Positions 25,001-34,699 of a stretch of DNA of 64,000 nt are shown here, piece after piece; within the stretch, counting starts at the first letter, position 1; each line of letters begins with the position of its first letter. The stretch is from Capitella teleta (Eukaryota > Annelida > Polychaeta > Capitellidae), in contig KB308725.1 of NCBI GenBank assembly GCA_000328365.1, forward strand, positions 56,139 to 120,138, read 5' to 3'. The position numbers and the translations under genes were made by a program. Under the pieces are notes generated by a model. That model was given only the letters and a program-made list of their open reading frames with translations, was not told the DNA's origin and made no database searches.

Positions 25001-28000
25001 ATCGAAAAGGAAAGAAAAATTTTAATAGCCTTAAAGAATCACAATTTCAATTGAGATACACATCAGACCTCGCTAATCAGAATAATCCATGGAATCAAAA
25101 CGAGACAAAAAGCCTTAGACGTTGAAATTGAAAGATGTCTGATTAACGAAATGTGGTTGTGGTTTGATGTTAGTGAATGATTAGTGACTGAAATCTCCAA
25201 ATGCAATCATGTGATCATCAGCCATGCAGTACTTCTAGGGTGATTCAGAAACAGACTGATTAATTAGCAAAGTAGGCTGGAAATGGATCATTTCAGATGC
25301 CGAGATTAAAACGATTAATGTTCTCGATCGATTTCCATGCTTTCACCAGTGAGCGAGTGTTAAGCATTAACGCAGAATTCAATTGTCACCTGATGTACGA
25401 AGATTCTTCCTCACTGAAATAAAGAGCAGGCCAATGAAACAACAGAGTTCACACGCACACCCCTATACAGCAGTGAAGCCGGTCGTGCTTAAAAAGTTCA
25501 AGCACTCAAAAGTCAGTGATTTCCGGTCATCCACACAAACAACACATGCATATATGACATGAACACAGACACACAAACATTACCTCACTGTCTTCAGTTT
25601 TGCTGCATTATCGTGGCGATCAAGGAGAGTTTGTAGGATCTCCTGAACAATCTTACGAGTGCCTGAGTCGGGTACCATGGACATTTTGAGCAGAGGTTCC
25701 AAGAAGGAGGACGGAAAAGCACTGCTCATCTCGACTGTCTTGTATTTGGTGGCAACTTTCAGAATCGTTTTCATCAGCATAGTTTGCAGCAAGACCTCCT
25801 TGTTGCTAGGGGAAACGTAAAAATAACCAAGTTAAACAAAAACCAGAGTAAGTTACTTTGAAGATGGGTCAGCATCGGTTACTTTCGGCACTTTGCCCAT
25901 TACAAACATGAGAATTTGGATTTTCTGATAATCCGGTAAGTGATTGGCAAATTCCCCTGAGAACAAACAAGTAAGAAAATCAAAGAATGATGTCAAACAA
26001 GCTACCGACCAATCGTATTAATGACCGCTTCCTGGAAATTCTTCTCGTCACTCTTCTTCTGAGGGTCACTGGTGTCCGAATCGAGTGAGAGCCTTAAATG
26101 TCGGAGGAGCGTGTTGAAGACCTCGAGCACTGTGGGCCCAATGGAGCCCCCTGCTGCGATCAGCACGGTCTCAGCCAACACGTTCACAATGCTGGCTTTG
26201 ATTTGGGCGTCCTGCTTGATGTTCTGATCCAAATGCTCCATAAGCATCTCTACAACAACGTAGCCATATTGAGCCTGAACTGAGTACATGATGATCTTGA
26301 AGCAGTGCACAGCAAAGTGATTGGGAACCCAGAGCTGATGGTTGTCCAAATGCCTGCAACCGATCACATTGGATCACACAGCGTCACACACCCGTTACTC
26401 ACATGAGGACAGGACGGATGATGGCGTTGATCGTCCCGTAAGAAGCCCGGCAGACGAGATCTCTGAACACTGTCTCAGCCACATCACACGGTCGCTCCTC
26501 TTCTCGTGGGCTTTCAGCTGCTCTCTCCCTATAAGCATGGAGTTTCAAGTATGGAACTTGATAACACTAGAGGCCTACATTGAGCCTTCCAAGTTGAACA
26601 GAAGGGATGGCACAATTTTATCCATGTGTGTTTTGTCCCAGATATTCACTTGGAGGTCATCAAGTACAGTTTTCCTAACCACACCCTGTAAACCTTGAAG
26701 TCCAGCTACACGCAGCCTGGAGAATTCATATAGTATTATCAACTAGATCAAAATGAAAAATCAGCTATAAAAGCCAATAACTGAAAGAAGAATGAGAGAA
26801 AAAAGCTCATGGTCATGCAATCAGCTGAATAAAAATGCTAAAAATGCTAAAATGCTGTTCTTATGAGAAAGATGACATATTTAATTCATTCACATATGCA
26901 ATACCCACAAAAGCATGTGGTTGAAGCAAGAAAACACCTCCATAGGATAATCAGATTTAATTTTCCTTTGATTATGGAAATTATTTGAAGAGTTAAGAGT
27001 AATTTGATGAACTCTTCCAAAGAATCCCTTTAGTTGAACACAATGTCCATCAGCCACCCATTGGGCAAATTAGAATTATCTACAAGAGATTAAGATATAG
27101 CTATTCATATGGAGATGCTTCTGCTTATAACAAGACAATAATACAGCTGATAAATAAATGTATGTAATACTATCATAACTATACATGATGCACTAATTCA
27201 TTCACTCATTGAAGAAAAGAAAACTTAATAGAACAACAGTCAAAACCCTTCAATCTTTAGGTAGACAAGTATGAACTTAATTTATGTATGCTAAGAATAA
27301 GCCATTCGTGGGTTTTGATTGCATTGTACAAGATCAGGAAATGAAACATGCTGATGAGAGAACTCAATACATCACCTTGTCCTGTGAAGAGGAGAAAAGA
27401 AAGAAAAAAAGGAGAGAAATGAGAAAGCTGAAAGCGGATGAGACACAGCAAAGCCAGGAGCAGAGTGTATCCACGCTGCTTACTTGATTTGATCCTCCAT
27501 GTCTTGATGATTGTTGTGGCACATGGCGCTGAACTTGGAAACAAAGAAATCGTAACGACGATGGTACGATGGGGTATCCTCTTCTTTGTTGGAAAACATC
27601 ACAAACTTGGAAATCAAAGAGGAAATGTGAGGCTAAATTAATGAAAAAACTCTTTACTTACAGATGAAGTGGCTAAAACTTGAAGTTGTGGTTCATTGCA
27701 TTCGAGTAATTTTTGAACCATTTTTAGGAAACTCTCAACAAAAAGATTAAGTGTCGGGGCATGGCAGGTGACTAGAAGATTGTCCATTGCTTCCATTGCA
27801 ATTCGAACGTACCTAAAATGTTGTAAGATGAGAGAATGGAGATTCAAATGGCAAACAATACAAACCCGTTTCTCTGGCGGGAGACATCTCGGCTCAGTCT
27901 CTGAGCGAGATAATCACCAATGCGGTCAAGTTTCTCTGGAGATTTCATTGCAAAGAAGGTTAATTTATCCATGTTACTCTTCACCAGTCCTTCCTGGAAA

Positions 28001-29664
28001 TCAATAGGATAATCAATGTGCATGGTGAACTATATCGGTGCTTCAATTACCTGGGGATCTGCAGGGAAGATGCTGTCCACAAGGCGCTTGTACCGCGGCT
28101 TGAAAGCTGAGCAGCAACCGCATAATTCTGTGAGAAGCCAGAAGACACAGGATTGATCATTGAAGCTTCTAGCATAGATGATAGAGATTATTAATGTGAA
28201 CTTTAGTATCAAAATCTTTGAATTTACTCAAGGTAATTTTGAGTATTTAATGTATTATGCATTGTAATTATTATTACTATTTTTCTTTTTCTTTTTTTGT
28301 CTATTGTGGTCTTTGTCTTTTTTTCCACATTATTGTGCACGTGTTGTACGAAATATATTATTATTATTAGGCCTACCTTACTGACTTACTCATGAACTAT
28401 TTCAACTTCAAATAACTAATCTAGTTATTATATATAGTTACTAAGGTAACTAATAACTATTCATAAATTTTGGTGACCACCTAGAAATTTAATTATAATG
28501 GTCTAATTTGATTTAGATAGTGACCACAGATCAGTGGAAAATCACTTTTCTGTGCGAATACTACGTGCTTCTAGTACATGGTCATATGTACTTTGTGATT
28601 CAGGATATGACGTTATGACAAGAAAGACTCAAAAACTAACAGAAGAACCAGGAATACCCCAAAATTAGTCAAAGACATGCAGTATATATATGCTTATTAT
28701 TATGCAATAACAAAATGGTTAAAATTTAAACATCTTAAAAATAAAAAAATACTGAGTTTTGACCACTACAAATAGGGGGATATGGTCAGGGAAATACACA
28801 TAGCTTGAAGAAGAGCATGGTCAGGTACCATTTTCTTTACATATTTATTTTACAGACATAACAGGCCAAATTTTGAATGCCTTTATTAATTCCTAAGTAT
28901 ATTAGAAAGCCATGTTATAGCAAATCACACATGCTTGGGATTAGAATTAATTGTGAAATGTGGAAGTCTGAACATAGTAGTTTGTGTTTGTTTAGATATT
29001 GGTGTGATGCATACTAACTTTTTTCTTGTTTAATAATGAATACATAAATACATACATACACCAGCTATCTTAAATTATTTCTGTCTTTCAAGCTCCTTAT
29101 TTTTTTTTTATTCAGTATTTCTCAAAATAGTATCATACCATACAATCTATGTCTAGTATGCTGGAGCATACTAGAGTCGACTAGACATAAGTGACTGTGT
29201 ACAGTACATGAAACACATTATATTTGCAATACAAGTGATGGTCCATTGATCCAGGGTCACTATATGAATCAAATTAGATCGTTGGAATTAAAATCCTAGG
29301 TGGTCACTAAATACTGTAGAACAGGAAATTGTCGCGCCGCGTGAAATAGTAAGAATTTTCGCAGTATTCGCGGTCACGATCGAGAATTAGATGCCCACGA
29401 AATCCTTCTGGGGGATCTTATACTATATCATATGACCCAACCGTGCCTATGCTTGACCACGAATAATTGGTGCCGCGAAGAAAGGCTTAAGGCCCTGAGC
29501 CATAAAAGCGCGAAATTGGCAGTCCGAGAAAACCTCCTGTTCTAGTAGCTCACTGATTTAAGCCAGGCTTAAATTAAGGGATATTCTACCTTAAGTTAAG
29601 TGATCATTAATTATATTACTACAGATTGAAAAACAGGCAAAACATGCTCCTCCATACCTGCCAT
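22091..29664 (-). CDS. EFR3: EFR3 plasma-membrane anchor of the PI4KIII-alpha complex
   Basis: Palmitoylated helical-repeat scaffold that recruits TTC7/FAM126 and PI4K-alpha to make PI4P at the plasma membrane. Exons in minus order: 29658-29664 (ATGGCAG), 28051-28127, 27866-27993, 27662-27812, 27484-27605, 26579-26716, 26403-26528, 26010-26353, 25857-25956, 25584-25805, 24874-24949, 24653-24814, 24397-24599, 23772-23902, 22696-22784, 22592-22643, 22298-22404, 22091-22240; 794 residues. The start MAELCGCCSAFKPRYKRLVD matches EFR3B's CGCC palmitoylation site. Family landmarks include GSIGPTVLEVFNTLLRHLRL, MFVMGKVP, RHDNAAKL, GPFEEIVA and the ending SVPIYEIQFPELFVY. Three extra candidate exons are listed separately; using all would give 811 residues. 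The first intron is 1.5 kb. Confidence 0.95.
23141..23149 (-). CDS. EFR3: Candidate 9-nt EFR3 microexon
   Basis: TACTGGAAG sits between an acceptor (GCCAAACAG) and a good donor (GTATGTAT). It is phase 1 to phase 1 and would add Leu-Leu-Glu in the loop after VTRPSGL without changing the frame. It is flanked by introns of 449 and 356 nt in a gene where most introns are near 53 nt. It is so short that chance is a real alternative. Confidence 0.35.
23599..23616 (-). CDS. EFR3: Candidate 18-nt EFR3 microexon
   Basis: ACGCCAAATCGAAGCCAT lies between TTTCTTAATAG and the strong donor GTAAGTAGG. It is phase 1 to phase 1 and inserts Asp-Ala-Lys-Ser-Lys-Pro between exons 23772-23902 and 22696-22784, the loop that in human EFR3 holds the DRLSRRKS segment. 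Skipping it also keeps frame. Confidence 0.55.
25390..25413 (-). CDS. EFR3: Candidate 24-nt EFR3 microexon
   Basis: A 24-nt exon between CTCTTTATTTCAG and GTGACAAT, phase 2 to phase 2. It would insert an acidic, serine-rich segment (S-E-E-E-S-S-Y-I) before RIPKDIVQ. Both skipping and inclusion keep frame. Flanking introns are 170 and 440 nt. Confidence 0.5.
29317..29544. mobile_element. 228-bp MITE with TAGAACAGGA ends
   Basis: Perfect 10-bp inverted ends: TAGAACAGGA at 29317-29326 and TCCTGTTCTA at 29535-29544. The interior is rich in TTCGCG/CGCGAA and carries ATTTTCGCAGTATTCGCGGT. A similar segment (ATTTTCGCAGTTTTCGCGGT) at about 3303 follows GTAGAACACT, so the family has at least one more, decayed member in the window. 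It lies in EFR3 intron 1. No protein coded. Confidence 0.6.
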
Positions 29665-29767
29665 GTTCACCTATGATACTAGAATGCATTCATTGAGTTT
29701 ACTACAATACAAGGGCGATTTCTTGATTTAATAGATTCGGGATTTGTGTGATTCGTCCATTTGACAA

Positions 29768-29890
29768 TCTGAAGATGGAATGGCCTAGTCGCTGCACAAC
29801 ACAGCCGTCATAACATCCGTTTGCCAACTGGTCGGTCGTGGGTTCGTGGAGTGCGGGAACTTCAAAGCTACAATTTAATCCCGCTTCAGA
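29768..29890 (+). repeat. Possible tRNA-derived SINE head
   Basis: TGGCCTAGTCGC (29781-29792) fits the polymerase III A box at 11 of 12 positions, and GGTTCGTGGAG (29841-29851) is a degenerate B box 60 nt on, almost the spacing of the 20.6 kb SINE. It lies between the EFR3 start codon and the DNAJB promoter. Confidence 0.35.
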
Positions 29891-30107
29891 CTTCAACTTC
29901 AGAGGGGAAAAATTGTATTAAATTTCAGGGAAATGTAAGTTAACATGACACAATACTAAAATGCAAAGAAATGGTAATATCAAGCATAATTTGGGGTAGC
30001 CACGAATCTGACCAATGAACAGTTTCTAGGTTACATTAGCATATTTATTCAGGTCAAATATATGCAAAGGAACCGGAAATTTATGCGTGACGTTCACAAA
30101 TAAACTC

Positions 30108-30177
30108 TTCCAGAGATTTCGAGACTTTGAGAGTAATTTCTTCCTTCTTCTCGGTGCTTAGCAAGGTATATATATAT
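30108..30177 (+). promoter_or_regulatory. Heat-shock element plus TATA box
   Basis: Four alternating HSF units at exact 5-bp spacing lie at 30108-30125: TTC-CA-GAG-AT-TTC-GA-GAC. A TATATATATA run at 30167-30177 follows about 40 bp on, placing the likely start of transcription near 30200 and giving a 5' UTR of about 200 nt before the HSP40 ATG. HSF1 responsiveness is inferred from motif and gene identity. Confidence 0.65.
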
Positions 30178-30403
30178 GCACGATTTCCGTTCATCTCACA
30201 AATTACTGAACATCATCTTGGTTTTGATAATTTATGCTGCCGAATATTAGCTGACAACTTGTTTCTTCTGGCATTCCAGCTTTTGACAACGTACTTACTC
30301 GGGCAATCGCAAGGTGACAGCAGAGTGTTGACGGTTTCCACGTCAGCTGTTCAAACTTTCTGAAATTTGGGACATCTGGAAGAGTTTTTGAAGCAGACAC
30401 ATC

Positions 30404-31559
30404 ATGGGTAAGGATTACTACAAAATCCTGGGCATCGCGCGGGGAGCCAACGAAGATGAAGTGAAGAAGGCATATCGCAAAATGGCTCTGAAATACCACC
30501 CCGACAAGAACAAATCCCCTGGAGCAGAAGAGAAATTCAAGGAGATTGCTGAAGCTTACGAAGTCCTCAGTGACCCCAAGAAGAGAGAGATCTACGATCA
30601 GTTTGGAGAGGAGGGTTTGAAGGGTGGGTCAGGTCCGAGTGGACCAAGTCCTGGTGGGCCCAGCGGTACACACTTCCATCAGTTCAACTCAGGCAATGTG
30701 GATCCACATGAGACCTTCCGGATGTTCTTCGGTGATGAGAACCCGTTCTCTGGATTTTTCGGCTTTGGAGGCCCTGGTGGACAGAGTGGCGGTGGGGGCC
30801 CTGGTTCTTCTAGAGTGTTCTTTAGTGGACAAGGGCAAGACCCTATGGACATTGATGATGACCCATTTGGACATTTTGGTGGTCGGGGTGGTTTCGGAGG
30901 CCCTGGTGGAATGGGCGGTCCACGATCACAAAAGATGAAACGGCAAGATGCTCCTGTGATGCATGACCTTCAAATCTCATTGGAAGAAATTGCCAAAGGA
31001 ACGACAAAGAAGATGAAGATAACACGCAAAGTGATTGGAGCAGATGGAGTGAGCAGACCAGAGGACAAGGTCATCTCCATTGACATTAAACCAGGCTGGA
31101 AAGCTGGCACTAAAATCACATTTCCCAAGGAAGGCGATCAACTGCCAAATAAGGTTCCAGCGGATATTGTTTTTGTAGTAAAGGACAAGCCTCATGCAAT
31201 GTACAAGAGGGAAGGCTCTGATGTGCGATACCGCGTTAAACTTGGTCTCAGGGAGGTGGGTTGATTCGTAGTTTGGTAGAATTCAAATAATGCTAACTGT
31301 CTTTCTCAATTTACAGGCATTAGTCGGCACAACTTTGATGATTCCCACGTTGGAAGGAAATAAGATCCCCATGAAACTCACAGAAGTTGTGAAACCAGGT
31401 TCTGTGAAACGCATCCAGGGTCAAGGTCTCCCACTTCCAAAGACCCCAAGCAAGCGAGGTGACCTTCTAATTGAATTCAACATCCAGTTTCCAGACAGTC
31501 TTTCTCGAAATGCCAAGGAAATCTTATCAGACACTCTTCCTCGTACAAACTACTCTTAG
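30404..31559 (+). CDS. DNAJB1/4/5: DnaJ/HSP40 subfamily B (DNAJB1/4/5 type)
   Basis: HSP70 co-chaperone that delivers clients and stimulates ATP hydrolysis. Two exons, 30404-31255 and 31317-31559, make 364 residues (human DNAJB1 has 340). The J domain is residues 1-70, with the HPD motif in [13 protein letters not shown] long Gly/Phe region (about 71-175) has repeated GGPGG and FGFGG units and is longer than in human. The two beta-sandwich client domains follow, with [44 protein letters not shown]-type sequence (here [20 protein letters not shown]) and a short dimer end. There is no zinc finger, which separates it from DNAJA. The ATG follows GACACATC. AATAAA lies at 31763-31768. Which vertebrate paralogue it matches cannot be told by eye. 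Confidence 0.95.
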
Positions 31560-31779
31560 TGATTGCTAGAATAATGTTTCAACTCTGTGTCGTTGCATAT
31601 GAGGATTTCTTGCATCATGTACAGAACTGTTTTGAATGCAAGGATCAACATCTCCTGACATCCATCTTAAGCATTGTTTCACGTTGTGAAGTTTGGTGCT
31701 GAATATTTGCAATGTGTCAAAGTGTCAATCCTGATTATTTATTATATTTGCTTTTTATTAAAAATAAAATCTGGAAAAA

Positions 31780-33230
31780 CAAACTAAAACAAGTGAAATT
31801 TTATTATTCTCATTTTTGATAAGTTTATGATGTTAAGTAACCACCGAGTCCCTCAAAACTCTTCTGCTTCACATTGCATTGGAGTTATGACTTCTTTTGT
31901 TTGCTTGCCTTTTTTGGTGTATTTTTATTATTTTTTTTTTAATCTGATAAAAAAAAAATATATTCCAAAAGTTGTGCTCTTAATCAAATTTAAAATCAGT
32001 TTATTTTTGCAGGAACTTTGCTTTAATTCTCGTGTGAACGGCTATAATACTCAAAATCTCTTGAGGAGAGAAGCCATAATATAATGGGTTTGGGTTAATA
32101 CTGAGTGATCACTCTACTTGCATAATATATCATTTGTTATAATTCTATTAAAGTTTATTTTATGTTTATTCTCTGTTTTATATGCTTGAACGACATTGCA
32201 TTCAATAAAATGTATATACGTTTGAATTTTAGTATGATTTCATTTTCATCATTCATTATCACAAAGCGCAAATATTCAGAAAGAATGTAGGTACCCTCGA
32301 ATTCTAGTAGTAAAAATAATTAATTTTTCTTCTTTGTCTCCAACAATACGGCATAATCCTATAATACTTGCTCACAATACTAATTGTTGATTCAATATCG
32401 GCACCATGACATTGTGAGAGGCTGAGTCACGCACATCAACAGAAGACGCAGCAAGCAGGATAGGAATCTCAGTTGCACAGCGCTCACCGCAAGCATGGCA
32501 AACATAATGGACTTGAAAACCATAACGCACCTCGCCGCAATCATAACGCCATAATACTCGAAATCTCTGAGGAGAGAAGGGTTTGGGTTAATACGGAGTG
32601 ATCTCACTACTTGCATAATAGATCATTTGCGTAATGACATAGTAATCGAAACCACTCGCCTTTAACTCACTCAGTCACTCTTAAAGTAACTAACTAATTA
32701 TAACCAATCTTGTGGTTTGAAATCACAAGGTATTCATAACCTTTTCACTTTTTAGCGATATCATTATAATGTATAACGCGTGAAGTGCTGTAAATTGTTG
32801 AGCGATCCCACCTTTCGTCAATGCTTACTTTTTTAAACAAATTAAGAATATCTTAATTGTGACTTACTGACGTCTATAGACATTTCTATATAAATCATAT
32901 GCTTTTGTGTCGATAGAAATCAATAGTGAGTGCTTTTACCGCAAAATTACAAATTATTAACTCAGGAAATCCAATAGGACTAGGAGTAAATGCGCTCATT
33001 ATCGAGGGACATAATTAATATACTAGTACCTCTGTCTATTGCCGTCTGTATAGGCTTTTCCAATAATGGAGCTATCAGGTATTCGAATTACCAATAATCA
33101 TGATCAGGCTGCTGCTTTTATAGTAGACTAGTCTAAGAAGAACCAGAATAACTTGAAATTAGTAATCCTAGCTTTACACTTGTGAATGCGGGTTTGGGAA
33201 AATAAAGATTAGGGTGTATATATAGAGAGG
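31780..33230. other. Intergenic spacer with local repeats
   Basis: Holds a direct repeat of about 85-95 bp (32043-32136 and 32550-32632; both read TAATACTC, then GAGGAGAGAAG, GGGTTTGGGTTAATAC and CTACTTGCATAATA). A segment at 32684-32748 is the inverted counterpart of 2058-2123. No gene recognised. Confidence 0.6.
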
Positions 33231-33242
33231 GCGCAAGTAATG

Positions 33243-33256
33243 GTAACCATAGCAAG
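33243..33256 (+). promoter_or_regulatory. RFX X-box-like site
   Basis: GTAACCATAGCAAG matches the RFX consensus GTNRCC-N(0-3)-RGYAAC at 11 of 12 fixed positions. RFX sites drive ciliary genes. It is about 700 bp upstream of the ORF at 33947, farther than the usual 50-200 bp, so the link is weak. Confidence 0.3.
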
Positions 33257-33946
33257 AATGTATAGTTTTGGGTAATTGTGTAATATTTGTGTTATAATAG
33301 AGTTTTGCGCGATTGCATCATGGTAAGGTTACGTAATAAACCAATGCTTTACCTCCGCCGACCTTCACTTGCACGTGCAATTCATTTTTAATTTCGCCAT
33401 GGAGACGGACGCCCGAAACTTCTGTGGCATCGCAATAAACCCGCTTAGTTTGGTGTATAACTCGTCATAAGTTGGCATGTTGTCAGGTGGGTTCCTGGAA
33501 CTTCGTGAATAACTGATGTAGCACCTATATAATAATACAAGTCGGCCTATAGGCTCAGCAGTCTGAAATTTATATGCACACTATGACACTCTTATCTATC
33601 AGGCGTGACGCAATTCGATCTCCACTTAGCGAGTGAGTGTTTGGAATATTTAGTATCGAGTACTCACAGAAAAAAAAAGTTTGATACAATGTACATTTTC
33701 TTCTCTGAAGCGACAGAACTAATACTGCGACGGCTGATTTCATCGTCGGGGCCGATCAGAGGCGATCGATGAAATCTCCGAATCTTTGGCATTGAACGTC
33801 GACTGCAATTCGTTCGCCCCGAGGAGATTTGAGCGGACTTGGGTGGCGTCCTTAGAACTGAACAACAAAGAACGCCAGCTAGCAACCGAGCCAGCGTCGA
33901 TCGACACAGGAAGCCAACGGTCAAAGGAACAGTGCTGTTGCTGCAC

Positions 33947-34294
33947 ATGGCCGCCAAAAAGAACTCAGACCTCGTTATTCCTCAGCACCCTGAGGTCGCA
34001 CGAAGGGTGCAGGACACGTGGCAAGGCATCCACCGGGACCAGGCGAACACGTCCCTGCTCGACGGACTGAGGCGAGAGAAAACTATGCCGAACATGGATC
34101 TGCCGAAGGTCCCGAAGCCGAAGGGTTGCGTGCCATCTTCCTACTTGAACAACTCGGTGGCTCCGTTCGCAACGATGGGTAAGCCGACTTGCGGCTTCTT
34201 CTTCAGTCGAGGAACCGACCACCGCAAGAGGAATTTCGGCATCCCAGCGACGAACGTGGCGGCGTGGCGAACGACCCACACGCCGCCGAATTGA
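33947..34294 (+). CDS. Uncharacterised intronless ORF, 115 residues
   Basis: I do not recognise the family. The ATG has a fair context (GCACATGG) and begins MAAKKNSDLVIPQHPEVARR; an in-frame ATG at 33839 would add 36 poorly biased residues. The frame is GC-richer than its AT-rich surroundings, which supports coding. The protein is basic, Pro/Thr/Asn-rich, with VQDTWQGIHRDQANTSLLDG, SSYLNNSVAPFATMGKPTCG and FFFSRGTDHRKRNFGIP; it has no signal peptide or membrane segment. Short, Pro/Gly/Asn-rich proteins of this look occur among ciliary microtubule inner proteins, but that is a guess. AATAAA lies at 34681-34686. It is the only intronless frame of this quality among multi-exon neighbours. Confidence 0.55.
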   Translation: MAAKKNSDLVIPQHPEVARRVQDTWQGIHRDQANTSLLDGLRREKTMPNMDLPKVPKPKGCVPSSYLNNSVAPFATMGKPTCGFFFSRGTDHRKRNFGIPATNVAAWRTTHTPPN

Positions 34295-34699
34295 ACTTTC
34301 TTGACCACTGTCCTATTTTACTGTGAATCTGTAGTGAATGCTGGTTAGTTCATAATTATGTATAATTCATTGCGACCGCATATTGTGCGAGATTTTACGT
34401 ATCAGTATTAATTAAAGTTCAATTTTGTGTTTCCCCGTGTTGAACTATAAAATGTTACTTTTCCCCCATCCCTTTCTTGTTTTAACAATGTCTCCATCCA
34501 TTATTTTTATCTGTGTGAACATAATTTAGAAGTGACCAAATGTATATAAGCGAATGTGATCCAGACATAGTTCATTATTCATGCTTATAACACAAATGAA
34601 ATAATTATTCGGAGGTATTTTTGTTCTCTCATCTGCATATTGTACTCATTCGCACCGCATTTGATTCAAATTGTTTGCACAATAAAAATGTTCTATATG

